Shown: positions 27,928 to 48,079 of the stretch, piece by piece | Numbering within the stretch: the first letter of the stretch is position 1 | How the letters are laid out: every line of letters begins with the position of its first letter | Source of the DNA: Methylomonas rapida | GTDB lineage: Bacteria > Pseudomonadota > Gammaproteobacteria > Methylococcales > Methylomonadaceae | Assembly: GCF_024360925.2 (NCBI RefSeq) | Contig: NZ_CP113517.1 | Span: forward strand, 2,480,001-2,544,000 | Reading direction: 5' to 3' | DNA length: 64,000 nucleotides | Position numbers and translations under genes: made by a program | The notes under the pieces: generated by a model | Databases searched by the model: none | What the model saw: only the letters and a program-made list of their open reading frames with translations | Told to the model about the DNA's origin: nothing

Positions 27928-28218
27928 ATGATGATCTTGGTAACCTACGACGTCAGTTTTAAAGATGAAGGTGGCCCGAAGCGTCTAAGACGCATAGCCC
28001 GGCTTTGTCAGGTATTTGGGCAACGGGTCCAGTATTCGGTATTCGAAATCGAAGTGGATATGGCGCAATGGACCGAACTAAAGAACCAGTTGGTCAACGT
28101 GATGGACGAAGAGCAAGATAGTCTGCGGATTTATTACCTGGGCAGTAATTGGGAACGCAAGGTCGAACACATCGGCGCAAAAAAGGTGTTGGATTTGAAC
28201 GGCCTATTGCTGATGTGA
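27928..28218 (+). CDS. cas2: Cas2 (type I-C)
   Basis: Cas2 bridges two Cas1 dimers in the spacer integration complex. The 96-residue protein has the ferredoxin-like start MMILVTYDVS, the basic RLRRIARLCQVFGQRVQYSVFE segment (split across helix and strand), and LRIYYLGSNWERKVEHIG. It begins 15 bp after cas1. The stop is followed by the array leader. Confidence 0.96.
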   Translation: MMILVTYDVSFKDEGGPKRLRRIARLCQVFGQRVQYSVFEIEVDMAQWTELKNQLVNVMDEEQDSLRIYYLGSNWERKVEHIGAKKVLDLNGLLLM

Positions 28219-28395
28219 TGCGAACCACAAGTGATCATAATAATATCGGTAGTTTCGCAATCGCACTAAATTACTGAAAATAAAACAACTCTTAAAACTC
28301 GCCAAATTGGAATAAAATGTTTTTTGCGTTGGATGCTTTTGGTTCGCGTGGACAGGGCGATTATGTCTTGAAAATCAACCGGTAGCTATAACGCG
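28219..28395 (+). promoter_or_regulatory. CRISPR leader
   Basis: This 177-bp, AT-rich stretch lies between cas2 and the first repeat. Its position and the degenerate repeats at the other end of the array mark it as the leader, so new spacers should enter at about 28396. AATTGGAATAAAATG contains a possible -10-like element. I cannot define the promoter more closely. Confidence 0.75.
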
Positions 28396-35597
<7,202 letters not shown>

Positions 35598-35645
35598 CAG
35601 CGTTACTAATCCAGCCGCGAATATCAGAACAGACTAAGACAATCG

Positions 35646-35774
35646 GACATCGACAAGATCGTCGCCGCCTATCAGGCACGGGAAAGCGAGGATAAATACG
35701 CCTATCTCGCCAGCTTTGTCGAGATAAAGGACAACGACTTCACCGTTACTATTTTTCCGCTGGTTGCGGTATGA
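35646..35774 (+). pseudogene. Scrap of an HsdM-like type I restriction methylase
   Basis: An open frame without a start begins 49 bp after the last repeat and ends at TGA 35772-35774. It reads DIDKIVAAYQARESEDKYAY, then LASFVEIKDNDFTVTIFPL. This matches the C-terminal pattern of HsdM proteins (I..Y..R...DKYSYLAS..EI..NDFNLNIP). Only about 40 residues remain, and the final residues depart from the family, so it is a relic. It lies between the CRISPR trailer and tRNA-Ser. Confidence 0.65.
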
Positions 35775-35830
35775 ATAAGTATGGAGTGGCTTGATCTATT
35801 GCTGAATCAATCCTGAAGTGGGGGGCATGA

Positions 35831-35868
35831 AAAGAAAATCCCTTGATAAACATGTATTTATCAAGGGC
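35831..35868 (-). terminator. Rho-independent terminator of tRNA-Ser
   Basis: CCCTTGATAAA (35840-35850) and TTTATCAAGGG (35857-35867) form an 11-bp stem with a 6-nt loop. Read on the minus strand the stem is followed by ATTTTCTTTTC. It sits 16 bp beyond the 3' end of the leftward tRNA gene, which fits its terminator. Confidence 0.8.
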
Positions 35869-35883
35869 TTATAGCCAAATAAT

Positions 35884-35971
35884 TGGCGGAGAAAGAGGGA
35901 TTCGAACCCTCGATACGTTTCCGTATACACACTTTCCAGGCGTGCGCCTTCGACCGCTCGGCCATCTCTCC
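35884..35971 (-). tRNA. serX: tRNA-Ser (anticodon GGA)
   Basis: The minus strand reads GGAGAGATGGCCGAGCGGTC through to TTCGAATCCCTCTTTCTCCG and an encoded CCA. The acceptor stem pairs GGAGAGA with TTTCTCC. The anticodon loop CCTGGAAAG gives GGA, and a long variable arm (TGTGTATACGGAAACGTATC) marks a class II serine tRNA. Total length is 88 nt including CCA. Position at the end of a CRISPR/restriction scrap region fits tRNA genes as integration sites, but no attachment repeat was found. Confidence 0.97.
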
Positions 35972-36256
35972 GGATTTGAATTTATCCGCTTATTATCAAA
36001 CAAATACGCGATTTATGCAATCTTGTTGTACAAATCCGTGTAGAAATATTTTATCGGCAACATCCATGCAGTACCGACATCGATACGATGCCGTCTTAAG
36101 AACGCGATTCTTCGGTGTCTCGATACGGTGAGCCGTTGTTAGACAGGGGTTGGTTGTGTATGATTCTAGCCGTTTGATGCAATGGCAATATCCGAGCCGC
36201 TGCGAAAAACGTACCATTCATTTCCGTTCGCTATTGGAGTGTCGGCAGTGCCATTG

Positions 36257-37036
36257 ATGCAGCCTAATGAAGGCGAGAGACGAATACTGGTTGCGGACGA
36301 CAATGCCGTGAACCGAAAAATCGTATTGGCCATGCTGGCCAAACATCAACTGCGGGCCGATGTCGCCGAAAACGGGCAAATGGCCTTGGAATTAATGGGG
36401 CAACAAGACTATCACTTGGTATTGATGGATTGCCAAATGCCGGTGATGAATGGTTATGACGCCACTCGCGCTTATCGGCTGCTAGAGGCACAACGGCAAG
36501 CTCCCGCAACCCCCATTGTCGCGCTAAGCGCAGACGACTCCCCCGAAGCCAGACGCATCGGCCTGAATGCGGGCATGGATGACTTTCTTAGCAAGCCGAT
36601 TGATTACCACATCCTGACCAACCTCTTGACCAAATGGCTCGCTATCGGCAAGCAGCCTGATTCTGGGGCATCGCAATCACCCCACAAAAATGCTGAAATC
36701 GCTTATTGGGACGCCGCCGCGGCTTTGAAATTGTTGGAAGGCGACGAAGAGCTACTGCTCGAACTGATACAACTCTTTCTGGACAATATCCCCGCCATGC
36801 TAAGCGCGCTGCATGCCGCGGTATTGCAACAGGACCCCAGTGCTGTTGCGCAGCATGCTCACTCGATCAAAAGCATGGTCAGCAGCTTTTTCGCGGAATC
36901 GGTAAGTTCGCTGGCTTATAGCCTGGAAAAGAGCGCTCGACAAAGCGATTCAGCCCAATTGCACCGATTGTCGATGGAACTGGCCGAGGCCGTCGCACAC
37001 TTGAACGAGGCATTACGCCGCAAAACACAGACTTAG
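36257..37036 (+). CDS. Response regulator receiver protein with C-terminal Hpt domain
   Basis: Receiver domain followed by a histidine phosphotransfer domain, a relay component that accepts phosphate from a hybrid kinase. The receiver has RRILVADDNAVNRKIVLAML (acidic pair), LVLMDCQMPVMNG with the phospho-acceptor Asp, and the conserved Lys in DDFLSKPID. The Hpt part has the phospho-accepting His in AQHAHSIKSMVSSF. ATG 36257 gives about 259 residues; the frame is open to ATG 36182, but those 25 residues lack domain character. No kinase is next to it. The next gene, also with a receiver, starts 2 bp after its stop, suggesting a shared signalling pathway. Confidence 0.88.
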   Translation: MQPNEGERRILVADDNAVNRKIVLAMLAKHQLRADVAENGQMALELMGQQDYHLVLMDCQMPVMNGYDATRAYRLLEAQRQAPATPIVALSADDSPEARRIGLNAGMDDFLSKPIDYHILTNLLTKWLAIGKQPDSGASQSPHKNAEIAYWDAAAALKLLEGDEELLLELIQLFLDNIPAMLSALHAAVLQQDPSAVAQHAHSIKSMVSSFFAESVSSLAYSLEKSARQSDSAQLHRLSMELAEAVAHLNEALRRKTQT

Positions 37037-37038
37037 AC

Positions 37039-40750
<3,712 letters not shown>

Positions 40751-40751
<1 letters not shown>

Positions 40752-41059
40752 TGCCCAAAACCGTGAAGCCGCCCAAAGCGCTGGCCGACAACATAGGCGA
40801 CAAGGCCGTTCGCCGCCGAAAGGCGCGCAACCGGCCCGAGCGTGGTTTGTGGTTTGGACTAGGCATGTTCGGTCTGGTTGGCTGGTCCGTCATGATCCCG
40901 ACGCTGCTGGGCATTGCCTTGGGCATCTGGCTGGATAAGCAGTGGCCGGGCCGGGTATCATGGACCTTGACGCTGTTGTTTTTGGGTGTGATAGTCGGTT
41001 GCCGCAACGCTTGGTATTGGATAGAACGCGAAAGACAAGGTAACGATGATGAAAAATGA
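40751..41059 (+). CDS. atpQ: N-type ATPase membrane protein AtpQ (AtpZ/AtpI-like)
   Basis: AtpQ is a small membrane protein found only in N-ATPase operons beside AtpR; its role may be in c-ring assembly or Mg2+/cation handling, which is not settled. The 102-residue protein has a basic N-terminus (AVRRRKARNRPER), two hydrophobic helices (FGLVGWSVMIPTLLGIALGI and WTLTLLFLGVIVGCRNAWYW) and a polar tail. Position between atpC and atpR supports the call. Confidence 0.88.
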
Positions 41060-41342
41060 GATGGCTTTGATCGCGGAATGTCTGCTGGCGGCGACCGCCG
41101 GATTCGGCCTGGGCTGCGTTTTTTTTGGCGGTTTATGGCTGACGGTCCGTCGCGTGCGGAGCTGGCGTTATCCCGCTCTGGGCATGCTGGCAAGCCTGGG
41201 TTTGCGGATGGTCCTGGTCGGCGCCGGCCTGTATCTGTTGGCGGATGGTCACTGGCAACGCTATGCGGCCGCATTGCCGGGTTTACTGGTTGCCCGCTGG
41301 TGGTGGCTCCGGCGCATGGCCCCCAAACCGCTCGTCCGATGA
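41046..41342 (+). CDS. atpR: N-type ATPase membrane protein AtpR
   Basis: AtpR is the second N-ATPase-specific membrane protein, with three short helices. The 98-residue protein includes ALIAECLLAATAGFGLGCVF, LASLGLRMVLVGAGLYLLA with an intramembrane Arg, and a basic C-terminal stretch. The family Arg has been proposed to meet the c-subunit carboxylates. It overlaps atpQ by 14 bp and atpB by 4 bp (ATGA). Confidence 0.88.
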   Translation: MMKNEMALIAECLLAATAGFGLGCVFFGGLWLTVRRVRSWRYPALGMLASLGLRMVLVGAGLYLLADGHWQRYAAALPGLLVARWWWLRRMAPKPLVR

Positions 41343-42040
41343 AGATCAGTCCCGACGACAACATTCTGGCCTGGCTGGGACCACTACCGATTAACGCCAC
41401 GTTGGCCTACACCTGGCTGGTGATGGCGATCCTGGTGCTGGGCTCCTATCTGATCACGCGGCGTTTGCAGGATATCCCAAAGCTGACGCGCTGGCAAAAC
41501 CTGCTGGAAATCCTGGTCAGCGGCTTGCGCGAGCAGATACGTCAGGCCAGTTGCCAGGAACCCGGTCCCTATTTGCCCTTCATCGGCACACTGTTTTTGT
41601 TCATCGCCACCGCCAACATGCTGGCGATCGTCCCCGGCTACATCCCGCCGACCGCCTCGTTGTCCACCACCACGGCGCTGGCGCTGGCGGTTTTCGCCGC
41701 GGTACCGCTTTACGGCGTCGCCCGTAACGGCTTGGGAAATTATTTGGCCAATTATCTGGAACCCACCCTCATCATGCTGCCGCTCAACATCCTGGGCGAA
41801 TTGTCCAGGACGCTGGCCCTGGCCGTGCGCCTTTATGGGAATATGATGAACGGCACCATCATAGGCGCCATTTTATTGGGCATCGCCCCGTTGTTTTTCC
41901 CGATTGTCTTGCAGTTTCTGGGTTTGATTACAGGCATAGTCCAGGCCTATATCTTTGCGGTACTGGCGATGGTGTTCATCGCCTCGGCCCAATCCACTCA
42001 AGACAGCCCGACACAAAACCACCATTCAGGAGAAGATTGA
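41339..42040 (+). CDS. atpB: N-type ATPase subunit a
   Basis: Subunit a forms the ion half-channels next to the c-ring. From ATG 41339 (MKISPDDNILAWLGPLPINA) it has 233 residues with five to six helices, the stator Arg region LSRTLALAVRLYGNMMNG, and YIFAVLAMVFIASA at the C-terminus. The frame is open upstream to 41078, but that extension overlaps nearly all of atpR and is not hydrophobic like a subunit; the ATGA overlap with atpR supports 41339. Confidence 0.93.
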   Translation: MKISPDDNILAWLGPLPINATLAYTWLVMAILVLGSYLITRRLQDIPKLTRWQNLLEILVSGLREQIRQASCQEPGPYLPFIGTLFLFIATANMLAIVPGYIPPTASLSTTTALALAVFAAVPLYGVARNGLGNYLANYLEPTLIMLPLNILGELSRTLALAVRLYGNMMNGTIIGAILLGIAPLFFPIVLQFLGLITGIVQAYIFAVLAMVFIASAQSTQDSPTQNHHSGED

Positions 42041-42041
42041 C

Positions 42042-42329
42042 ATGACAGAGATCACAGCCGACGTCATCGTTGCCGTCGTTTCCATTTTTACCGCCGGTAT
42101 TACGATGGCTATCGGCAGTATCGCGCCGGCGCTCGGCGAGGGGCGCGCCTTGGCCGAAGCGCTACAGGCCATTGCCCAGCAACCGGACGAGGCCCCAACC
42201 CTGACCCGCACACTGTTTGTCGGGATTGCGATGGTCGAATCGACCGGCATTTATTGCCTGGTGGTCAGCATGATCCTGATTTTCGCCAACCCGTTCTGGG
42301 ATCATTTCATCACCAAGGCCGGAGGTTGA
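42042..42329 (+). CDS. atpE: N-type ATPase subunit c (rotor ring)
   Basis: Subunit c makes the rotor ring that carries the coupling ion. The 95-residue hairpin has two helices. Against the Ilyobacter Na+ c subunit, Gln32 is replaced by Glu33 (ALGEGRAL) and the essential carboxylate is Glu66 in MVESTGIY, with Ser67, Thr68 and Tyr71 kept. This two-carboxylate pattern is known for N-ATPases. Na+ versus H+ preference cannot be settled here. ATG 42042 follows an AGGAGAAG Shine-Dalgarno. Confidence 0.94.
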   Translation: MTEITADVIVAVVSIFTAGITMAIGSIAPALGEGRALAEALQAIAQQPDEAPTLTRTLFVGIAMVESTGIYCLVVSMILIFANPFWDHFITKAGG

Positions 42330-42332
42330 CGC

Positions 42333-43106
42333 GTGCGGATCGACTGGTTGACGGTGGGCGCGCAATGGATCAATTTTCTGGTTCTGATGTGGCTGCTGAA
42401 GCGCTTTCTGTATCGCCCCATCATCGATGCCATGGACAGGCGGCAACAAAATATCGAGGCTCGCAGCGAGGAGGCCCGGCTAAGCATCGAGCAAGCCGAA
42501 CAGCAAGCGCGAGACTATCGTGAAAAACTCACGCAACTGGAGGCGCAACGCGCGAAGCTATTGGCAGAAGCTCGCGAAGAGGCACACAGGGAACGCGAGC
42601 GCCTGATCACGGTGGCCCGCGAGGAAACCCAGACGTTGAGCCGGCAATGGCGACGCGAGTTCGAGCGTGAAAAAAACGACCTGCAACGACAACTACAACA
42701 TCAATTGGGCTGTCTATCCCTCGACACCGCCCGTAAAGCCCTGCAAGACCTGACCGGTCAAGCACTGGAACAGGCCTTGTTCGAGAATTTCCTCGAGCGC
42801 CTGCGAGATTTGCCGGACGCCGACAAACGTTTGCTGACGGCCTCCGCCGGGAACCACATCGAGCTGGCCAGCAGCTTTGAACTCAGTCCATCGCTGCGCG
42901 ACCGGTTTTCGAACGCGGTCAGGGACGTGCTGGCACCGGCTTTGTCCGTCCGCTTCACCTCACTGGCGGATAGTCGATTAGGTTTGCTGCTGTCCAGTCC
43001 GAGTTATACCCTGGAATGGCGCTTGGAGCAGTATTTCGCCGATCTGTTGGCGGAACTCGATGGCGCATTCAACGGTACCAAGCCATTCAACACCGATGCT
43101 GAATGA
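42333..43106 (+). CDS. atpF: N-type ATPase subunit b
   Basis: Subunit b is the peripheral stalk. The 257-residue protein has one N-terminal helix ([19 protein letters not shown]) and a long charged coiled coil (residues about 30-130, rich in Gln/Glu/Arg). It is about 100 residues longer than standard b subunits, and no separate delta gene exists in the operon; the extra C-terminal domain is usual in N-ATPases and may take over delta's role. GTG 42333 is the likely start. Confidence 0.9.
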   Translation: MRIDWLTVGAQWINFLVLMWLLKRFLYRPIIDAMDRRQQNIEARSEEARLSIEQAEQQARDYREKLTQLEAQRAKLLAEAREEAHRERERLITVAREETQTLSRQWRREFEREKNDLQRQLQHQLGCLSLDTARKALQDLTGQALEQALFENFLERLRDLPDADKRLLTASAGNHIELASSFELSPSLRDRFSNAVRDVLAPALSVRFTSLADSRLGLLLSSPSYTLEWRLEQYFADLLAELDGAFNGTKPFNTDAE

Positions 43107-44619
43107 AGCACTCAAGGATGCCGCCGCCGTCATGACCCGCCTGCTGGAACGACATAGCGCCGCATTCTCCCTGGTTGAAACCGGCAGCGTCCGTCATGTT
43201 GGCCATGGCGTCGCCTGGGTGGACGGCCTGCCTAACGTGCAGGCCCTTGAATTGCTCGAGTTTGCCGGTGGCCAATTCGGTATGGCCTTCGACCTGGATA
43301 CCGATCAGGTCGGGGTGGTCTTGCTCGACACCAGCCAGGACATCGCCGCTGGCAGCAAGATTCGCCGCACCGGCCGCGTAGCGGATGTACCCGTGGGCAA
43401 TGCGTTACTCGGTCGTATCGTCAACGCACTGGGTCAACCGCTGGACGAACAAGGTACCTTGCAAACCCGTCAACGCCTGGCAATCGAGCGTGAGGCTCCC
43501 GCCATTCTGGAACGCGCCCCGGTCAATCAGCCGTTGCAAACAGGCATCAAGGTCATCGACGCTACGATCCCGATAGGCCGGGGGCAGCGGCAGTTGATCG
43601 TCGGCGACCGCCAGACCGGCAAAACCGCGCTTGCCTTGGCCACCATTCTGAATCAACGCCAGCATGGCGTCATCTGCATTTATTGTGCAATCGGCCAGCG
43701 CGGCGACGCGGTGGCGCGGGTGATCGATACGCTGCGCGCACAAGGCGCCATTGAGCAGACCATACTCGTCGTCGCGGGCGCCGATGAACCGCCCGGCCTG
43801 CAATACATTACCCCTTACGCCGCCACCAGCATGGCTGAATATTTCATGGAACAGGGCCGCGACGTGCTGATCGTTTACGACGACCTGAGCCATCACGCCT
43901 TGGCCTATCGGGAACTGTCGCTGTTGTTGCGCCGGCCGCCCGGCCGGGAAGCCTATCCCGGCGATATTTTTTACATCCATTCGCGCTTATTGGAGCGCTC
44001 GACCCGGCTGGCGCGCGGCGGCTCTTTGACTGCCTTGCCGATCGTCGAAATCGAAGCCGAAAACCTGGCCGCTTACATCGCCACCAATTTGATTTCGATC
44101 ACCGACGGCCAGATTTATCTGTCCCCCGAGCTGTTCCACAAGGGGCTGTTACCGGCCGTCGATGTCGGCAAATCGGTGTCGCGGGTCGGCGGCAAGGCGC
44201 AATTGCCGGCTTACCGGCTGGTGGCGGGCGCCTTGAAGCTGTATTACGCCCAATTCGAGGAGCTGGAAATGTTCGCCCGCTTCGGTACCCGACTGGACGC
44301 CAGAACCCGCGCCCTGCTCGAGCGTGGTAGACGCGTGCGAGAAATCCTCAAGCAACATGAACATACGGCCCTAAGCCCTTTCGAACAAATCGTCGTGCTG
44401 CTGGCGGTCACCGAAGGCTTGTTCGACGATCTGCCGCCCGTAAGAATCCCGGAAGCCGAGCAAAGGCTGTGCAGCCTGGTCGTCAGGCAGTTTGGCGACA
44501 TAGGCCGGCGCATTTATGAAGGCGAATCGCTGAACGCGGAGGATCGCATGGCGATATTGCAGGCCTGCAAACAAGTATCAACCGGCGAGGTTACGGATGG
44601 AAACCGCGCAAACACTTAG
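43096..44619 (+). CDS. atpA: N-type ATPase alpha subunit
   Basis: Alpha is the non-catalytic nucleotide-binding subunit of the head. From ATG 43096 ([20 protein letters not shown]) it is 507 residues, with [15 protein letters not shown], Walker [14 protein letters not shown] (about 169), and [20 protein letters not shown]. The start overlaps atpF by 11 bp; an in-frame ATG at 43060 would extend it by 12 residues. The stop lies within atpG. Confidence 0.95.
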   Translation: MLNEALKDAAAVMTRLLERHSAAFSLVETGSVRHVGHGVAWVDGLPNVQALELLEFAGGQFGMAFDLDTDQVGVVLLDTSQDIAAGSKIRRTGRVADVPVGNALLGRIVNALGQPLDEQGTLQTRQRLAIEREAPAILERAPVNQPLQTGIKVIDATIPIGRGQRQLIVGDRQTGKTALALATILNQRQHGVICIYCAIGQRGDAVARVIDTLRAQGAIEQTILVVAGADEPPGLQYITPYAATSMAEYFMEQGRDVLIVYDDLSHHALAYRELSLLLRRPPGREAYPGDIFYIHSRLLERSTRLARGGSLTALPIVEIEAENLAAYIATNLISITDGQIYLSPELFHKGLLPAVDVGKSVSRVGGKAQLPAYRLVAGALKLYYAQFEELEMFARFGTRLDARTRALLERGRRVREILKQHEHTALSPFEQIVVLLAVTEGLFDDLPPVRIPEAEQRLCSLVVRQFGDIGRRIYEGESLNAEDRMAILQACKQVSTGEVTDGNRANT

Positions 44620-45457
44620 GCGGCGCATCAAAACCGTGGGCGAATTACACGCCATTGTCCGCACCATGAAAGCGCTGGCAGCGGTCAGCGGCCGTCAATA
44701 TGAGGCGATATTGAAATCCCTGGAGGATTATGCGCGGCCCGTGGAAATGGGCTTGCGGGTGACGCTGCGTGGCCGCGTGCTGGAGCAAGTGAACCGTGCA
44801 AAAAAGCCGGGGCCGCTGGCGGCGGTGATTTTTGGCTCGGATGTCGGATTGTGCGGGCGTTTCAATGAGGAACTGGTCGCCTTCTCGCTGGAACAACTGC
44901 ATGGCCGGTCGGGAGCAGCCGGCCTAAACATTTTGGCCGTCGGTGCCAGAATCGAAGCGCGCCTTAGCGAACTTGGCCAGCCGGTCTCGGCTATCCTGTC
45001 AACGCCAAGTTCGCCGGCTGGCATTGCCGCGGCTGTCGGCCAAATCCTAACCACGCTCGATCTCTGGCAGAAGCAGGCCATAGGCCAGGTCCTGTTGTTT
45101 TACAGCCAATCCGGCACTCCCAAACTATTCCCGCTCCTGCCTGTCGATTTGAAGCAATTCGACAGACTCATGGAAGAGCCTTGGCCGTCCAGGGTATTAC
45201 CTACCTTCAGTCTGGACGCGGAGCGTCTGTTGGCGGCCTTGATACGCCAGCATCTGTTCGCAAGCGTCTATCGCGCCATCGTGGAATCCTTGACGGCAGA
45301 AAATCAACTGCGTCTTCGCGCGATGCAGGCCGCGGAAAAAAACATCGAAGAAAAAATGGACGAACTGGTATACGAATTTCGTACCCAACGCCAAGATGCG
45401 ATCGACGCGGAGTTGCTGGACATCGGCGCGGGCTTTGAGGCAGTGCGCGGACATTAA
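44597..45457 (+). CDS. atpG: N-type ATPase gamma subunit
   Basis: Gamma is the rotating central shaft. The 286-residue protein begins [20 protein letters not shown] and ends with the C-terminal helix block [20 protein letters not shown], both of which form the shaft coiled coil. It overlaps atpA by 23 bp and is the last gene of the operon. The region downstream holds only repeats. Confidence 0.93.
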   Translation: METAQTLRRRIKTVGELHAIVRTMKALAAVSGRQYEAILKSLEDYARPVEMGLRVTLRGRVLEQVNRAKKPGPLAAVIFGSDVGLCGRFNEELVAFSLEQLHGRSGAAGLNILAVGARIEARLSELGQPVSAILSTPSSPAGIAAAVGQILTTLDLWQKQAIGQVLLFYSQSGTPKLFPLLPVDLKQFDRLMEEPWPSRVLPTFSLDAERLLAALIRQHLFASVYRAIVESLTAENQLRLRAMQAAEKNIEEKMDELVYEFRTQRQDAIDAELLDIGAGFEAVRGH

Positions 45458-45480
45458 GCGATTTATCCTAGAAAAATCAT

Positions 45481-45617
45481 TTGGTCCACGAAACACACGA
45501 AAATCACAAAAAGTTTCAAACAGTTATCACACCTAAGAGCAGCACCTAACAGGTGAATCGATAAACTTCATAACGCAATGATTTCTTCGTGTATTTCATG
45601 ATTTTCGCGGACTTACT
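45481..45617. repeat. Solo member of the GTCCACGAAACACACGAAA repeat family
   Basis: TTGGTCCACGAAACACACGA and following AAATCACAAAAAGTTTC (45481-45517) nearly repeat the minus-strand sequence at 17904-17940. An imperfect inverted partner, CTTCGTGTATTTCATGATTT then TCGCGGACT, closes the element at 45587-45615. The interval has no ORF. It is a third copy of the repeat ends that flank the GxxExxY gene at 4992-5433. Confidence 0.6.
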
Positions 45618-45640
45618 GCCGTTTTACTCTGAAAGTCATG

Positions 45641-45700
45641 GTGGGAGCGACGCACAGTCGCGATAAATGGCTTCAATTCGAGACTATGCGTCGCTCCTAC
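45641..45700. repeat. REP-like inverted repeat between atpG and gspD
   Basis: GTGGGAGCGACGCACAGTC (45641-45659) and GACTATGCGTCGCTCCTAC (45682-45700) pair at 17 of 19 positions around a 22-nt loop, a typical bacterial interspersed palindrome. It lies between the convergent atpG and gspD. The remaining bases of this 423-bp gap (to 45880) include a further weak repeat near 45729-45793 similar to the one after purK. No gene is seen. Confidence 0.6.
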
Positions 45701-45880
45701 AGCTAGAACTTTCATCCACCCACTATGGAGCCCGTCGCAAAAGATGAAAAATGCCTTAACCCGCCGCCCGCCGTAAGAAGGCAAGGATGAGGGGGATATA
45801 AAACAGGGATCAGGTTTTTAGCGGAAAAGCTTCAGCTTTTTCCGCTTAACGCCGCCCCGGTTGCCGAAACATCACGGCCG

Positions 45881-48079
45881 CTAGTGTACATTTTCACGGC
45901 TGACCTCATAAGGCACTTCATAAATCGAGGATAGTTTGCGCCTGAATTCGTCGGTAATGGAACGTGCATCCTGCCGGCTGTTGATGACGCGAGGCGTGAT
46001 CAATATCACGAGCTCATTCTTATCTTTGTTGCGCGTCGTGCTGCCAAACAACGGCCCAATCAACGGAATTTCATGCAGGAGCGGCACGCCAAAGCGCAGA
46101 TAGTCATTGTTTTCCTTGATCAGCCCGCCCAACACGATGGTTTCTCCGCTTTGAATCGCCACGCTACTCTGAATTTCGCGTTTACTGATGGTCGGGGAAT
46201 CAATATCGGACGACTCGGTCTGTTTGGCATCGTTAACCGTCTGCAAGATGTCCATTAAAACCAATCCGCCCGCGTTTACGCGCGGCCTGATCTCGAGACT
46301 AATACCGGTATCGAGCATATCGATGCCGCTGGTCTGAATGGGGTTGGTTGCATCATTGGTATTGGTCGATTGCGAAGTTCGCATCGGCACCGAGTCCCCA
46401 ACCTTGATCGAGGCTTCCTGGTTGTTGAGTACCATCAGCGACGGCGACGAAATAACATTGATATTATCGTTTGTCGCGGCTGCTTTCAGGATGGCATTGA
46501 TGTCCTTGGAATTGCTCGAAAATGCATAGGTAAAACCGCCGCTAAAGAAGCCCTTCGCGATATCGTCAAGCTTGATCCCACTATCCCTGCCGCCGCCGCT
46601 GATGAGGTTGTTACCACCATTGTTGTGAGTGATATACCATTGAATGCCATATTCCAGGTCGTCCTTCAAGGACACTTCCACAATCGTCGCATCGATCAAC
46701 ACCTGCAGCGGCAACACATCCAGTTGTTTGATCACCTTTTCGATTTTTGCATATTCTTCCGAATTGGCGACGATGACCAGGGCATTGTTGCCTTCGTCCG
46801 GGATGATTTTGACATTGGGCATTTCCGCATTGCTGCTGCCGGACATTCCGCCCGTGGTTCCACCAAGCAGATTGGACGTGGTCGAGCGGTCTTTCGTTCT
46901 TGAGTCGCTCAAACTCTTGTCCATCGTGGAATCTTTTGTAGCGCCGCCTTCTTGTCTATTGGACGCCGACAGCGCCTTGCGCCCAGAGGCGATAGACGCC
47001 GATTTCGAGCGTCGCGAAGTGCCGCCGCCGAAAATCTGCCCCAAGGTATCGGCCAAGTCAACCGCCGAGACGTGTTGCGCCCGGTAGACGTGCACACCAC
47101 CACTGGCATCGGCATTGGTGCGATCGAGTCGGTACACCCAGCTTTCGATGTCCTGCAAATATTTGGCGTTATGGGTGATGGCCAGGATCGCGTTGAGGCG
47201 CTCTATTTCTATGAAGCGGAAAAAGCTGGTTTGCCCCGTTTTATCATCGTCAGACACCCGCTGGAAAACCTGCTCCAGCTCTTCGATGATTTTCGAGGCA
47301 TCGACATGCGCCGGCGTGAACAAGGCAAACGAACGCCCTCTCAGCACATCCACGTCAAACGTGCCAACGACTTCCATGACCCTGCTCAATTCGGCGCCAG
47401 AACCCGATACTAACAAGATATTGCGATTGGGATCGACATGCACGAGCGCCTTTTCCGGCAACAGCGGTTTCAGTATCTCGGCGATTTCGCTGGCCGCCAC
47501 ATTCTTTACCGGAATGACCCGTGTTTGGTAGCCGGAAGGTAAACGGCTCGTACCCAGCGATTGAAAAGACGCACTGTAAACCGCTTCGTTCGCTGGTTTG
47601 ATCATGTACATGCCGTCTTCTACCGACAAAGCCGCGTTGTTGACGCTCAACAACATTTCCAGCGTGGGAATCAGCTCGTCTTTGCTGAGCGGTTCCGTGG
47701 TTTGCAAGGTAACCTTGCCGCTGACTTGCGGACTGATCGTGTAGTTCTTTTTTAGGATCTCGCTCAAAATGACCTTGGCCACCTCGCCCAGGTCCGCATC
47801 ATCGAAATTCAGACTGTATTCGCCCTTACCCGTGCCTTTTTTGGCGGGCGTGGCCGATTTGCGCGCGCTGATGCTGGCTTCGTCATTGGGAAAAACTTCC
47901 ACTTTGGCGGCTTTACTACTGGCGGTTTTGTCTTCAAAGGGCAAGGTCTGACCTTCCTCAATCGGCTTGGCAGCCGGAAGAGGCATTTTTTTATGCAGTT
48001 GCGGGCCGATGTATTCACAGCCCGCCACCGTCAAGGCCAGCGCCATTATCAAGGGCGCTTTGCGTGTGTTAACCGTCAT
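45881..48079 (-). CDS. gspD: Type II secretion secretin GspD
   Basis: GspD forms the outer-membrane channel. The 732-residue protein has a lipoprotein signal (IMALALTVAGCEYIG, lipobox VAGC), N0-N3 domains including a Ser/Gly/Thr-rich insertion at about residues 370-430, and the C-terminal secretin core (VPLLHEIPLIGPLFGSTTRN, ELVILITPRVI). The lipidated N-terminus suggests Lol-type targeting without a pilotin. It is the last gene of the cluster and overlaps gspN by 11 bp. Confidence 0.96.
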   Translation of the reverse strand: MTVNTRKAPLIMALALTVAGCEYIGPQLHKKMPLPAAKPIEEGQTLPFEDKTASSKAAKVEVFPNDEASISARKSATPAKKGTGKGEYSLNFDDADLGEVAKVILSEILKKNYTISPQVSGKVTLQTTEPLSKDELIPTLEMLLSVNNAALSVEDGMYMIKPANEAVYSASFQSLGTSRLPSGYQTRVIPVKNVAASEIAEILKPLLPEKALVHVDPNRNILLVSGSGAELSRVMEVVGTFDVDVLRGRSFALFTPAHVDASKIIEELEQVFQRVSDDDKTGQTSFFRFIEIERLNAILAITHNAKYLQDIESWVYRLDRTNADASGGVHVYRAQHVSAVDLADTLGQIFGGGTSRRSKSASIASGRKALSASNRQEGGATKDSTMDKSLSDSRTKDRSTTSNLLGGTTGGMSGSSNAEMPNVKIIPDEGNNALVIVANSEEYAKIEKVIKQLDVLPLQVLIDATIVEVSLKDDLEYGIQWYITHNNGGNNLISGGGRDSGIKLDDIAKGFFSGGFTYAFSSNSKDINAILKAAATNDNINVISSPSLMVLNNQEASIKVGDSVPMRTSQSTNTNDATNPIQTSGIDMLDTGISLEIRPRVNAGGLVLMDILQTVNDAKQTESSDIDSPTISKREIQSSVAIQSGETIVLGGLIKENNDYLRFGVPLLHEIPLIGPLFGSTTRNKDKNELVILITPRVINSRQDARSITDEFRRKLSSIYEVPYEVSRENVH

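Noticed and set aside
41078..41338. 87-codon N-terminal extension of N-ATPase subunit a
   Set aside because: It lies over atpR in another frame and has no subunit a character; the ATGA overlap at 41339 is the normal start.
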